Assembly (NCBI RefSeq): GCF_040026395.1
Contig: NZ_CP157278.1
Span: 2,852,001 to 2,916,000, forward strand
Direction: 5' to 3'
DNA: 64,000 nucleotides
Source of the DNA: Pedobacter lusitanus
Lineage (GTDB): Bacteria; Bacteroidota; Bacteroidia; Sphingobacteriales; Sphingobacteriaceae
Below, one piece after another: positions 1-8,717 of the stretch. The translations under genes were made by a program, and so were the position numbers. Numbering within the stretch: the stretch's first letter is position 1; each line of letters starts with the position of its first letter. Below the pieces are notes generated by a model that was given only the letters and a program-made list of their open reading frames with translations, did not search any database and had not been told where the DNA came from.

Positions 1-101
1 AAAACAACTGACCAGATAAATATGCTGCGATAAGGTTTTACATACTGAAATACTCTTTTCAACAAGCCAACATTTAACGCATCACCAGTAATTTTCGACA
101 T
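1..101 (-). CDS. ABC transporter (permease-ATPase type), N-terminal fragment
   Basis: The minus strand has an ATG at 101 followed by 33 open codons that run off the window edge. The peptide begins MSKITGDALNVGLLKRVF and continues QYVKPYRSIF. A short cytoplasmic lead, then a 'lkrvfqYvkPYr' stretch just before the first membrane helix, is how MsbA-like fused permease-ATPase exporters of Bacteroidota usually begin. The start lies 2 nt after the truA stop codon, so the two genes are very probably cotranscribed. No transmembrane core or ATPase motif is visible inside the window, so the family call rests on the N-terminus alone. Confidence 0.6.
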   Translation of the reverse strand, partial: MSKITGDALNVGLLKRVFQYVKPYRSIFIWSVV

Positions 102-103
102 AA

Positions 104-856
104 TTATTTTACAAAAGGATAAATAATATTGACCAGATAAAGACCACATGCAGGCACAGATTGTCCTGCATTACTCCGGTTTTTACTTTCTATAATTTCT
201 TCCAGCTGTGTCAGTCCTATTTCTTTTCTTCCAATCAGGATTAAGGTTCCTACAATTGCCCTTACCATATTTCTCAGAAAGCGGTCTGCAGAGATAGTAA
301 ATATAAGCCCGTTATCCGTTTCACGGAAATAAGCTTCGGTAATTTTACAATTATTAGTGGCTGTATTGGTATTGGACTTACTAAAACTTGTAAAATCAAT
401 ATAGTTTAAAAGTTGTGCAGCTGCAATATTCATAGCTTCGATATCCAGTGCACCCTTATATAACCATGATCTGTTTAATTTAAACGGATCTTTATGGAAA
501 TGAAAATGATATTCATAGGATCTGGCTGTTGCATCAAAACGCGCATGAGCAGACGGTGAAACCAAAAAAATTCTTTTCACGGCAATCTGATAGGGCAAAA
601 GAGCGTTTACTCCCCCCACTGCATTTATAGCTGCAGTCTCTGTGATTCCCCGTAAATCTGCATGGGCAAAAAACTTGCTTGCGTGCACACCTGCATCTGT
701 TCTGCCACAGCCCAATGATTCAACCGGCTGTCTGAAGAAAACAGATAATGCCTTATCCAGTTCCTGCTGAACAGTTATCGCATTGGGTTGCGTCTGCCAG
801 CCATGGTAAGCAGTTCCGTCGTAGGCTAATTCTATAAAAAAACGTTGTGTATCCAA
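104..856 (-). CDS. truA: tRNA pseudouridine(38-40) synthase TruA
   Basis: This enzyme isomerises uridines 38-40 of the tRNA anticodon stem to pseudouridine. The protein shows the opening ELAYDGTAYHGWQ, the catalytic-aspartate motif GRTDAGVHA and the later FLRNMVRAIVGTLI segment, all typical of TruA. There is no ATG in the right place: the reading frame offers only TTG codons at 889, 886 and 856. I prefer TTG at 856 (250 residues) because the family motif normally begins only a few residues after the start and because a good -7 box (TATTTTTG) lies at 871-864, downstream of the longer alternatives. The gene is divergent from the DUF4293 gene and leads into an ABC transporter 2 nt downstream. 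Confidence 0.93.
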   Translation of the reverse strand: MDTQRFFIELAYDGTAYHGWQTQPNAITVQQELDKALSVFFRQPVESLGCGRTDAGVHASKFFAHADLRGITETAAINAVGGVNALLPYQIAVKRIFLVSPSAHARFDATARSYEYHFHFHKDPFKLNRSWLYKGALDIEAMNIAAAQLLNYIDFTSFSKSNTNTATNNCKITEAYFRETDNGLIFTISADRFLRNMVRAIVGTLILIGRKEIGLTQLEEIIESKNRSNAGQSVPACGLYLVNIIYPFVK

Positions 857-863
857 TATAATG

Positions 864-871
864 CAAAAATA
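864..871 (-). promoter_or_regulatory. Candidate -7 box for truA
   Basis: The minus strand reads TATTTTTG, matching the Bacteroidota -7 consensus TAnnTTTG. I do not see a convincing TTG -33 element. Transcription would begin near 859, only about 3 nt before the preferred TTG start of truA, so the message would be almost leaderless. Confidence 0.4.
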
Positions 872-912
872 CTTTTTTCCGCTTAACAAGACAGACGTTT
901 AATGTCTTTTAA

Positions 913-920
913 TATATTTG
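913..920 (+). promoter_or_regulatory. Candidate -7 box for the DUF4293 gene
   Basis: TATATTTG matches the Bacteroidota -7 consensus and sits 20 nt before the ATG at 941, giving a leader of about 15 nt. No clear TTG lies 19-21 nt upstream. It is back-to-back with the truA -7 box. Confidence 0.4.
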
Positions 921-940
921 TTGGAAATTATTAAATTGAT

Positions 941-1393
941 ATGATACAAAGGGTTCAATCCATCTGGTTGTTTTTAGCAGCACTTACGCTGTTTTTATTA
1001 CTGATTTCACCTATACTAAGTACTGGTAATCCTCCGGCTGGTTTAACCTACCAGATCGGCGGTGTTTATAGTAAAACAGATGGTGCAAAAGTAGAATCCT
1101 TTACTGCCCTTTTTGGCGGTACAATCGTTGTTGGATTAATTTGCCTGGTAAATATTTTCAGTTTCAGAAACAGATCCTTACAAAAACGTATCATTCTGCT
1201 GACTATAATTTTAATTCTCATTTTAATTGGATGGACCGCAGCTAACCTGCTTAACATCCCTAACATTTTACAGGAATTTAAGCTGAGTATAGGTGCATTT
1301 TTACCAATTCTTTCAATTATTTTCTGTTTACTGGCAATAAGGGGCATTAATAACGATGACAAACTGATTCGCTCGGCTGACAGATTAAGATAG
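941..1393 (+). CDS. DUF4293 family integral membrane protein
   Basis: This 150-residue protein has four predicted membrane helices (about residues 8-26, 56-75, 82-102 and 115-133) and a short charged C-terminal tail. The opening MIQRVQSIWLFLAA is characteristic of the DUF4293 family, which is restricted to Bacteroidota and has no assigned function. The gene is single, divergent from truA and followed by a roughly 190-bp spacer before the DEAD-box helicase gene. The family call comes from recognised sequence pattern; nothing here indicates a role. Confidence 0.85.
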   Translation: MIQRVQSIWLFLAALTLFLLLISPILSTGNPPAGLTYQIGGVYSKTDGAKVESFTALFGGTIVVGLICLVNIFSFRNRSLQKRIILLTIILILILIGWTAANLLNIPNILQEFKLSIGAFLPILSIIFCLLAIRGINNDDKLIRSADRLR

Positions 1394-1519
1394 AGGGTTT
1401 AATTGGCTGTGACATCGTAATTTCCATTATCCGGTGACATCCTCTTCTCCTCCTGTTTTCTCAATTAAGGCCAGACATCCTTACCATTAACACTCAAAAA
1501 GTTAAGCTTATAACGATTA

Positions 1520-1564
1520 TTTGGTTATGTACCAAACAAATACCGAAAATTAAGCGTACCTTTG
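1520..1564 (+). promoter_or_regulatory. Candidate promoter and inverted repeat for the DEAD-box helicase gene
   Basis: TACCTTTG at 1557-1564 matches the Bacteroidota -7 box and lies 22 nt before the ATG at 1587. A 6-bp inverted repeat, TTTGGT and ACCAAA with a 5-nt loop, occupies 1520-1536, centred about 40 nt upstream of the expected start site, where an activator or repressor could sit. No proper TTG -33 element is present, which is why an accessory factor is conceivable. Most of the rest of the 1394-1586 spacer shows nothing I can name. Confidence 0.4.
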
Positions 1565-1586
1565 CGGCTTAATAAATAAAGTTAAA

Positions 1587-3458
1587 ATGATAAACCCATT
1601 TAAATTATTGGGGATAAGTGATGACGTTGTTAATGCCGTAAAGGATTTAGGTTTCGAAAATCCAACACCTATTCAGGAGCAAGCTATTCCTGTGCTGTTA
1701 GAGGGCAATAATGATTTTGTTGGTTTGGCCCAAACAGGAACAGGAAAAACAGCAGCATTTGGTTTGCCGCTAATTGAACTGATTGACTTCAAGATGAATA
1801 AGCCTCAGGCTTTAATTCTATGCCCTACCCGGGAGCTTTGCTTGCAAATTGCCAGCGACATCAAAAATTACTCAAAAAACACGCCTGGTGCTAGTGTTGT
1901 TGCCGTTTATGGCGGTGCAAACATTGTGCAGCAATTGCGTGAGATCAGAAACGGTGTACAAGTAGTTGTAGCTACACCGGGTCGTATGTTAGACATTATC
2001 GGTCGTAAGGCTATAGATTTCAGTAATGTGAAATATGTAGTACTTGATGAGGCTGATGAGATGCTTAACATGGGCTTCCAGGAAGACATTAATGATATCT
2101 TGTCTACTACACCTGACGACAAAAAAACATGGTTATTTTCAGCTACTATGCCTCCTGAGGTTAGAAGAATAGCTAAAAACTACATGGACAACCCTACTGA
2201 GTTGACTATGGGAACCAAAAACACAGGTAACGTAAATATCGAACACGAATACTATGTAGTACGTGCAAGAGATAAATATGCTGCCTTAAAACGTATTGTA
2301 GATTTCAACCCTGAAATTTTCGCAGTAGTTTTCTGTAAAACCAAAATGGATACACAGGATGTTGCTGAGAACTTAATCAAGGATGGTTACAATGCTGATG
2401 CATTGCATGGTGACTTATCACAACAACAACGTGATAAAGTTATGCAGCGTTTCCGTGACCGTAACATGCAGTTATTAATTGCTACTGACGTTGCAGCACG
2501 TGGTATTGATGTAAATAACGTAACTCACGTTATCAACTATTCATTACCTGATGAGATTGAAAGTTATACACACAGAAGTGGTCGTACAGGAAGAGCTGGT
2601 AAATCAGGTGTTTCTATCTGTATTGTCAACTCTAAGGAAATTGGAAAAATCCGTCAGATTGAAAGAATCATCGGTAAACAATTTACTAAAGCTGAATTAC
2701 CAACAGGATTTGATGTTTGTGAAAAACAACTATTCTCACTGGTTCATAAAGTTCACAATGTTGAAGTAAATGAGGCACAGATTGAGCAGTACATCCCTAG
2801 AATTATGGATGAATTTGCTGAATTAAGCAAAGAAGAAGTAATCAAACGTTTTGCATCTTTAGAGTTTAACCGCTTTTTAGAGTATTACAAAAATGCACCA
2901 GACTTAAATGCAGCAGCTGACGATCGTGGTGAACGTTCTGACCGCTCTGGCAGAGGTGCAAGAAACAGTGATTATACCCGTTTATTTATCAACGTAGGTT
3001 CGGTAGATGAATTTACAAGAGGTGACTTATTATCTTTTGTATGTAACAACGGTAAAATCAGTGGAAAAAACATTGGTAAAATTGACCTTAAAGGTGTTTA
3101 TTCATTCTTTGAAGTTGAAAATGCTATTGTTGATTCATTGTTCAGCAATTTCAAAGACATCCAGTTCAATAACCGTAGTGTTAGAATTGAAAAATCTGGC
3201 GACGCTCCTGAAGGTGGCGAAAGAAGAGGTGGCGGAGAAAGAAGAAGCTATGGTGGCGGTGGCGACAGAAGAAGTTCTGGCGGCGGTGAAAGAAGAAGCT
3301 ATGGCGGCGGAGAGAGAAAGAGTTATGGCGGTGGCGAGAAAAGAAGCTACGGTGGTAATTCAGGAGGAAGCGGAAGACGTGAAGGTGGTTTCAGAGATTT
3401 CTCTGGTAAACCTCGTGAAGGCGGAAGCGGAACAGGCGAAAGAAGACGCAGATCTTAA
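1587..3458 (+). CDS. DEAD-box ATP-dependent RNA helicase with DbpA-like domain and RG-rich tail
   Basis: This is a complete DEAD-box helicase of 623 residues. Visible motifs are the Q motif (FENPTPIQEQ), Walker A AQTGTGKT (48-55), DEAD (154-157), SAT (185-187) and HRSGRTGRAG (329-338). After the helicase core there is a DbpA-type RNA-binding fold (about 470-545, beginning YTRLFINVGSVDEF), then a tail of about 75 residues built from repeated GGGERRSYGG-like units. Family knowledge suggests a role in ribosome assembly or cold-stress RNA remodelling in the CsdA/DeaD group; the DbpA-like domain would target structured rRNA. It stands alone, with its own promoter and a strong terminator. Confidence 0.95.
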   Translation: MINPFKLLGISDDVVNAVKDLGFENPTPIQEQAIPVLLEGNNDFVGLAQTGTGKTAAFGLPLIELIDFKMNKPQALILCPTRELCLQIASDIKNYSKNTPGASVVAVYGGANIVQQLREIRNGVQVVVATPGRMLDIIGRKAIDFSNVKYVVLDEADEMLNMGFQEDINDILSTTPDDKKTWLFSATMPPEVRRIAKNYMDNPTELTMGTKNTGNVNIEHEYYVVRARDKYAALKRIVDFNPEIFAVVFCKTKMDTQDVAENLIKDGYNADALHGDLSQQQRDKVMQRFRDRNMQLLIATDVAARGIDVNNVTHVINYSLPDEIESYTHRSGRTGRAGKSGVSICIVNSKEIGKIRQIERIIGKQFTKAELPTGFDVCEKQLFSLVHKVHNVEVNEAQIEQYIPRIMDEFAELSKEEVIKRFASLEFNRFLEYYKNAPDLNAAADDRGERSDRSGRGARNSDYTRLFINVGSVDEFTRGDLLSFVCNNGKISGKNIGKIDLKGVYSFFEVENAIVDSLFSNFKDIQFNNRSVRIEKSGDAPEGGERRGGGERRSYGGGGDRRSSGGGERRSYGGGERKSYGGGEKRSYGGNSGGSGRREGGFRDFSGKPREGGSGTGERRRRS

Positions 3459-3482
3459 TCACAACCTAAATATAAAAATAAG

Positions 3483-3511
3483 CAGCCCGGGAGATCGGGC
3501 TGTTTTTTTTT
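3483..3511 (+). terminator. Intrinsic terminator after the DEAD-box helicase gene
   Basis: Stem CAGCCCG / CGGGCTG with a 6-nt loop (3483-3502) is followed directly by nine T residues. It lies 25 nt after the helicase stop codon. Confidence 0.9.
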
Positions 3512-3636
3512 GGAGGGTTTTTCGGCAGGGAAATAAAAAAACTCCGCTGCATTTCCTTATGCCCTCGGGGTACCGGAACGCTAATGCCGTTTATGTCAGC
3601 AAAGATTTTTGATTCGTCCGGATGGATGATCTTCAT
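3512..3636. other. Gene-free spacer with no clear function
   Basis: The 340-bp gap between the helicase gene and ggt holds two terminators, and this 125-bp stretch between them shows no credible gene. It contains a 6-bp inverted repeat (GGAAAT at 3529 paired with ATTTCC about 16 nt later) and a locally G+C-rich patch around 3555-3590 unlike the flanking A+T-rich spacer DNA. It may be a remnant of a lost element, but nothing recognisable remains. Confidence 0.35.
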
Positions 3637-3673
3637 AAAAAAAGCACGCCGGTTTTAAGGGCATGCTTTTTTT
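3637..3673. terminator. Bidirectional terminator between helicase and ggt
   Basis: A near-perfect stem (AAAAAAAGCACGCC against GGGCATGCTTTTTTT) has an A-run on one side and a T-run on the other, so it can end transcription from both directions. On the minus strand it would serve ggt, whose stop is 126 bp away. Confidence 0.7.
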
Positions 3674-3798
3674 ATTCAGGTTTCAGCTTGTAATCCGCAA
3701 GTAAATCTTAATCGCCCTGCCTCACTCCCGCCAAAACTCTTTTTGTTTGTTAAAATATAACCTGGCGTAAATTGTTATTTTTCTGGAAAGACGCCTGC

Positions 3799-5487
3799 TT
3801 AATAACCCAACCCTTTATCATCTCCCCTTGGATCTGCCCCTGTTTCCAGAGATCCGTTTGGTTTAACAAGAATAGCATCAACGCGGCCCATAGGTTCACG
3901 TTCGGTAATCTTATAGCCTTTGTATTCCAGCTTAACTCTGGTTGCGTTATCAATTGCTCCCTTCTCTACAAAAACTTCATCGGGTAACCACTGGTGGTGG
4001 AATCTTGGGGAAGCCACAGCCTGCTGCATACTCTGTCCAAATGCCAGAACATTCAGTACAGTCTGGAAAACCGAAGTGATAATAGTTGATCCTCCGGGAG
4101 TACCTACAACCATTCTCAATTTTCCATCTTCTTCTATGATTGTCGGAGTCATCGAACTGAGCATTCTCTTACCGGCAACAATTGAATTCGCTTCTCCTCC
4201 AACAAGACCATACATGTTAGGTGTACCAGGTTTTACAGAGAAATCATCCATTTCATTATTCAGGATAAAACCAGCCCCATCTACCACTACCGTCGAACCA
4301 AAATAACCGTTTAAGGTAGTTGTAGCCGAAACAGCATTTCCTTCGCTATCAACAATAGAACAATGAGTAGTCTGCTCGCTTTCTTTTAACGGCAAAGTAC
4401 CAGGTTTAACTTCTGAACTTGGGGTAGCCTTATCCAGGCTGATTCCCTCTGTTCTTGACATTATATAACCGCCATCCAGTAAGGCTGCCTGAGGCACTTT
4501 AAAGAAATCCGGGTCTCCAAGGTAACTCGCACGGTCAGCGTATGCCCTGCGCTCTAATTCTACCATTAACTGTACCGTAGAATCTCTCTGAAAGCCCCAT
4601 TTACTTAACGGATATTCACCTACCTGTTTTAACATAGTCAGCAAAGCGATACCACCACTGGACGGTGGAGGCATAGAAATTACTGTATAATTTTTGTATT
4701 TACCAGACACCGTTTTTCTCCATACTGACGAATAATCTTTCAGATCTTTTGCAGTAATCAGTCCACTGGTATTTTTCATAGCGGCTACAATCGCCGCACC
4801 TACTGCTCCTTCATAAAATCCCTTTCTACCATTATCTCTGATCAGTTTTAATGTTTTTGCCAGCTGAGGCTGCTTCAGTATATCTCCTGCTTTCCATAAA
4901 TCTTTCTTTACAAAGACAGTGGGTTTGTTATTGTATTTCAGGAATTTCTCTCTGTATGTGTTTAACAATGCGGCTTGTTGTTCTGTAAGCTGAAAACCAT
5001 TTTCGGCCAGGTCTATAGCCGGCTGAATATCTTTCTTCCAACTCAGTTTACCGTATTTATTATGAGCTTTCACCATTCCATCTACTGTACCAGGAACTCC
5101 TGATGCCAATGCACCGTAAAGGCTTTTATCTGTTATTGCATTTCCCTGAGCATCAAGATACATATCTCTGGAAGCTTTTTCAGGTGCTTTCTCTCTATAA
5201 TCAAGAGCATCTGTATTTCCATTTTTATCTCTGTAAACCAGGAAACCACCGCCACCGATATTACCGGCATCGGGATAAACTACGGCCAGCGCAAATTGTA
5301 CTGCTATAGTCGCATCAATTGCATTCCCTCCACGTTTTATAATTGAAATCCCAGCCTTGGAAGCCTCAGGATGCGCCGAAACTACTGCTGCATGCTTAAA
5401 TTCCTGACCGTTTACTGTAAAGGAAACCATTAGCCCCAGACAAAGCGGAGCGAGCAGCAGACGTGATAATGATGTTTTTGTTTTCAT
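3799..5487 (-). CDS. ggt: Gamma-glutamyltransferase (gamma-glutamyltranspeptidase)
   Basis: This periplasmic enzyme cleaves or transfers the gamma-glutamyl group of glutathione and related peptides. The 562-residue precursor has a signal peptide (about 1-27), the large-subunit opening HAAVVSAHPEASKAG and the autoprocessing site EQTTHCSIVD, where Thr373 should become the new N-terminal nucleophile of the small subunit. The small-subunit region with GSTVVVDGAGFILNNEMDDF and the lid-proximal MLSSMTPTI follows. Length and motif order are normal for the family. It is a single minus-strand gene between a bidirectional terminator and a long inverted repeat, so no operon partner suggests a specialised role. 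Confidence 0.96.
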   Translation of the reverse strand: MKTKTSLSRLLLAPLCLGLMVSFTVNGQEFKHAAVVSAHPEASKAGISIIKRGGNAIDATIAVQFALAVVYPDAGNIGGGGFLVYRDKNGNTDALDYREKAPEKASRDMYLDAQGNAITDKSLYGALASGVPGTVDGMVKAHNKYGKLSWKKDIQPAIDLAENGFQLTEQQAALLNTYREKFLKYNNKPTVFVKKDLWKAGDILKQPQLAKTLKLIRDNGRKGFYEGAVGAAIVAAMKNTSGLITAKDLKDYSSVWRKTVSGKYKNYTVISMPPPSSGGIALLTMLKQVGEYPLSKWGFQRDSTVQLMVELERRAYADRASYLGDPDFFKVPQAALLDGGYIMSRTEGISLDKATPSSEVKPGTLPLKESEQTTHCSIVDSEGNAVSATTTLNGYFGSTVVVDGAGFILNNEMDDFSVKPGTPNMYGLVGGEANSIVAGKRMLSSMTPTIIEEDGKLRMVVGTPGGSTIITSVFQTVLNVLAFGQSMQQAVASPRFHHQWLPDEVFVEKGAIDNATRVKLEYKGYKITEREPMGRVDAILVKPNGSLETGADPRGDDKGLGY

Positions 5488-5643
5488 TGGAGTATATCTT
5501 ATTTTTCGTAGTACATATGTTTTAAATAATACCAGCGCACCACTTGGTTTAACGGTAACAAAGCAAATATGTGCCTCTTCAATTCCCGCTTATTTCAGGA
5601 ACTGTTATATTGCAAACAACGACTTCATCAGTATTATAAACAA

Positions 5644-5701
5644 TCCTGCCGCTGAGTTTTGAGCCTGTTAATTTCAGCTGACTCAAAATTCAGCGGCAGG
5701 A
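5644..5701. repeat. 20-bp inverted repeat (possible terminator or repetitive element)
   Basis: Arms 5644-5663 and 5682-5701 are complementary over 20 bp with one mismatch, separated by an 18-nt loop. It lies just downstream of the TonB receptor stop codon on the minus strand, so it could end that transcript, but only a weak T-run (TTGTTTAT) follows. Arms this long and G+C-rich would also fit a REP-like dispersed element. Confidence 0.55.
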
Positions 5702-5733
5702 AAACGCGTTAAATTTAAAGAATTATATTGGTA

Positions 5734-8514
5734 TTAAAAGTTTAACGATAGCCTGGTAAATACATATCTGCCCAGGAAACCAAATTGTGGGGCCTGATTA
5801 GGGTATAATATACCTGAAGTACCCTGAGAGCCCAGCAATAACTCCTGAGGATAAACATCAAATATATTGTTCGCCCCTACTGTAAGTTTAAGGTTTTTGG
5901 TCAGATTGTAACCAGCGCCTATATCGGTAATTACCCTGCCTGCCAGCTCCTGCTCATTTGCAGCTACGTTGGTTGGCTGAGAAACTTTACCAAAGTATAC
6001 ATTCCGTAGAAAAACATTCCATTTATTGATCGTATAATCAAAAGTTATATTCGATTTTACACGGGGTGTAACCTTTTCAATCAGGATACGGCTGGCATTA
6101 TCCAGGTAAGTACTTTCTTTTCCTGCAAGCAGGGCTGATGCATGAACAGGTCCTACTATAGAAGTTTTGGTAAAAGTAGTTGCCCAGTCTGTTCTCAGAT
6201 TACCAGAACCTAGTCTTGTATTGTAAGAAAGCACAATATCCAAACCTTTGGTCTCAGTGTTTACAGCATTAGCAAAGAATCTTGCTGTAGTTGCATTGGC
6301 TAAACGTAACAGGTTATAAATCTCTTTATCCTGTGGTGATGCTGTCGATGAGTTATTACCTGCAAACTGTCCTGTATAAATTACCCTGTCATTGATTCTG
6401 ATAAAATAACCGTCAACAGTGATTTTTAATTTCCCCAGATTAGAAGTGAAACCCGCACTTAAACTTTTAGAAGTCTCCTGTTTTAATTTAGGAATACCCA
6501 GCAATTGCGCGATACGGCTGTCATTTGCAAAGGTCCCTGACTCTACAATGTTTCCATCTACATAAACTGAAGAAGTAGAACTGAAAAACTGCTGATGAAG
6601 AGAAGGAGCCCTGAATCCTGTACTTGCCGCAGCACGAAACAGAAACTGATCAGAGAATTTATATCTGGCTGCCAGCTTACCGTTTAAAGTGGAACCGAAA
6701 TCTGAGTAATTCTCAAATCTGGCTGCTGCATCAAGTAACAGCTTCTCTGTGAAATTTAATTCCACATCTCCATAAGCTGCAAATGAATTACGGGATTCAT
6801 TGGTCAGGTTAGCTGTACTGATCCCGGGAAATCCCTGTGCCCCGCCGGCATAGGCAACGCCATTAGGAGCGAAACGGGTAGAAATGTTACCGTTTGCATC
6901 GGGTACCAGGATTGGTTTACCGGCACCATCCACACCTATCTGAAGTGCGTTGCCATAATTTCTCCAGGAAGCTTCTTCTCCCGGTTTGATTTTATAATTC
7001 TCAAATCTGTTCTCAAATCCAAAAGCTACGTTGATTCCATTTAATGGTTCTTTAAAAAAACGGGTAAAGTCTAAATTAGTCGTGTTTTGCACAAACTCAT
7101 AACCGCCGGATTCAAATGAGGTAGGCGAAGCCGTCAGCATAGAAGCATTCAGACTATGTGCCGTTTTAAAATCGATTACATTTCTGCCATAAGTATTACT
7201 AAAGTCAGTTTTCCACTCTCCCAGTTTTCCTCTGATCCCTCCCGCAACAGATTGATCAAGACTATTTGTTACTATTTCCGGTAAGAATCCGTTCGGATAG
7301 ATAATTGCATTATTCTGATTCAACTGACGTGGAGTACGGTAAAAGGCATTAGAAATACCATTTCTATAGTTTACACCACCAAAAGCATAAATCTCTGCAT
7401 CCTGAGCAACAGGAATCACTGAATTAAAGAATAATGCACCTCCCCTGTTTTTTGATTGTCCGATGTTCGGTACAAAATCAGCCCTGCTTTGTCCTCTCCT
7501 TGCCAGTTCTGCATCTGTAATATCAACTCCTGTTGGAGTTGGATATAAGCCCGGATTGTTATAATCAGAATAAATAACTCCGCGATAAGGTGTGGTACGG
7601 GAAGCAAAATCCCTGTAATCGAACGAACCTGCAAGGTTTAGGAAGCCTCCTTTATCACTTAGTTTCACTCCATAGTTCACATTAGCCTGTATAGTTTCAC
7701 CATCAAGGCCGTCAGAATGTTTTCCGGTATACCCGCCTCCGGAAACATTGGCAGTCAGCTTATTGACATCATCATTGAGTATGATATTAATTACTCCTGC
7801 TATTGCATCTGATCCATACTGCGCTGCAGCACCATCTCTCAGAATTTCCACTCTTTTGATAGCTGAAGTAGGTATGGCATTCATATCAGTACCAACTGAT
7901 CCCTTACCCAGACTACCATTTATATTGACAAGAGCCGTAGTATGTCTTCTTTTTCCATTAATCAAAACCAATACCTGATCTGGTCCCAGTCCACGTAATG
8001 AAGCCGGATCAATATGATCTGTCCCATCGGTCAGGCTCATTACATTTGACGTGAATGATGGAGCGACAAAATTAAGGATCTGATTCAGCGAAACCTGTGG
8101 AATATTTTGTGTGATCTTTTTGATATCAACCACATCTACCGGAACCGGAGTATCCAGATTGGATCTGGGTGCACTTCTGGACCCTAATACAACTACATTT
8201 TCTAGATTATTATCATTGGATAACAACTGAAAGTCCAGGTCTTTGGTCTCATTTTCTGCTATGGTAATCTTTTTTTGCTGCGTCTGATAACCAATATAGG
8301 AAACCACAACTGTATAAGTACCCGCTTTTGCCAGTTTAAGCTGATATTTTCCAGTAGCATTTGTCCCTGCCTTCTGACTGGTTCCTACGACAGAGACTGT
8401 TGCTCCTATAATTGTCTGGGAAGTATCGCTGACTGTCCCGCGTATAGTTTGGGCCTGCGTGGTTAATGCAAGGGATATAAAAACCAGAATAATGGAGTAG
8501 AGTTTAATGTTCAT
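5734..8514 (-). CDS. TonB-dependent outer membrane receptor with carboxypeptidase-like N-terminal domain
   Basis: This is a 926-residue outer-membrane active transporter. It has a signal peptide (to about residue 22), a CarboxypepD_reg-like beta-sandwich (about 23-105, with the GYQTQQKKITI segment), a plug domain (about 115-245, including SLRGLGPDQVLVLINGKRRH and GAAAQYGSDAIAGVINI) and a C-terminal beta-barrel ending in the aromatic residue of RLSLNF. I chose ATG at 8514 because the longer frame begins with GTG at 8520. The substrate is unknown: there is no neighbouring SusD-like lipoprotein, so a polysaccharide locus is unlikely and an iron-complex or peptide ligand is as plausible. Confidence 0.93.
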   Translation of the reverse strand: MNIKLYSIILVFISLALTTQAQTIRGTVSDTSQTIIGATVSVVGTSQKAGTNATGKYQLKLAKAGTYTVVVSYIGYQTQQKKITIAENETKDLDFQLLSNDNNLENVVVLGSRSAPRSNLDTPVPVDVVDIKKITQNIPQVSLNQILNFVAPSFTSNVMSLTDGTDHIDPASLRGLGPDQVLVLINGKRRHTTALVNINGSLGKGSVGTDMNAIPTSAIKRVEILRDGAAAQYGSDAIAGVINIILNDDVNKLTANVSGGGYTGKHSDGLDGETIQANVNYGVKLSDKGGFLNLAGSFDYRDFASRTTPYRGVIYSDYNNPGLYPTPTGVDITDAELARRGQSRADFVPNIGQSKNRGGALFFNSVIPVAQDAEIYAFGGVNYRNGISNAFYRTPRQLNQNNAIIYPNGFLPEIVTNSLDQSVAGGIRGKLGEWKTDFSNTYGRNVIDFKTAHSLNASMLTASPTSFESGGYEFVQNTTNLDFTRFFKEPLNGINVAFGFENRFENYKIKPGEEASWRNYGNALQIGVDGAGKPILVPDANGNISTRFAPNGVAYAGGAQGFPGISTANLTNESRNSFAAYGDVELNFTEKLLLDAAARFENYSDFGSTLNGKLAARYKFSDQFLFRAAASTGFRAPSLHQQFFSSTSSVYVDGNIVESGTFANDSRIAQLLGIPKLKQETSKSLSAGFTSNLGKLKITVDGYFIRINDRVIYTGQFAGNNSSTASPQDKEIYNLLRLANATTARFFANAVNTETKGLDIVLSYNTRLGSGNLRTDWATTFTKTSIVGPVHASALLAGKESTYLDNASRILIEKVTPRVKSNITFDYTINKWNVFLRNVYFGKVSQPTNVAANEQELAGRVITDIGAGYNLTKNLKLTVGANNIFDVYPQELLLGSQGTSGILYPNQAPQFGFLGRYVFTRLSLNF

Positions 8515-8539
8515 ATGCACATGTTTAGGTTTAGGATAG

Positions 8540-8581
8540 CTGATAAACAGTACCGCTGGTTATCAGCAGTTTTCAAATATA
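8540..8581 (-). promoter_or_regulatory. Candidate -7 box and 5'-terminal hairpin for the TonB receptor gene
   Basis: The minus strand reads TATATTTG at 8581-8574, a good -7 box without an obvious -33 TTG. The expected transcript would begin near 8568 and immediately form an 11-bp hairpin (8540-8566; CTGATAAACAG against CTGGTTATCAG, one mismatch, 5-nt loop). The hairpin may protect the 5' end or be part of an operator. Confidence 0.4.
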
Positions 8582-8666
8582 TTCTTATTAAAATTAAAAA
8601 CTACTCATTTAGTAGATTTTAATAAAAAGAAAGACTTTTTTAACAATTGGTTTATAAAAAAACAGC

Positions 8667-8697
8667 AAAAAAAAATCCGGATCATATGATCCGGATT
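8667..8697 (-). terminator. Intrinsic terminator of the small secreted-protein gene
   Basis: A perfect 24-bp palindrome (8674-8697, AATCCGGATCAT and its mirror) is followed on the minus strand by a run of nine T residues. It lies 20 bp past the stop of the gene at 8718. Confidence 0.88.
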
Positions 8698-8717
8698 GGA
8701 GATATTACGATACCTGC

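Noticed and set aside
3007..3612. Long open frame overlapping the end of the helicase gene
   Set aside because: It is a shadow produced by the repetitive G/R-rich codons of the helicase tail and runs through the terminator.
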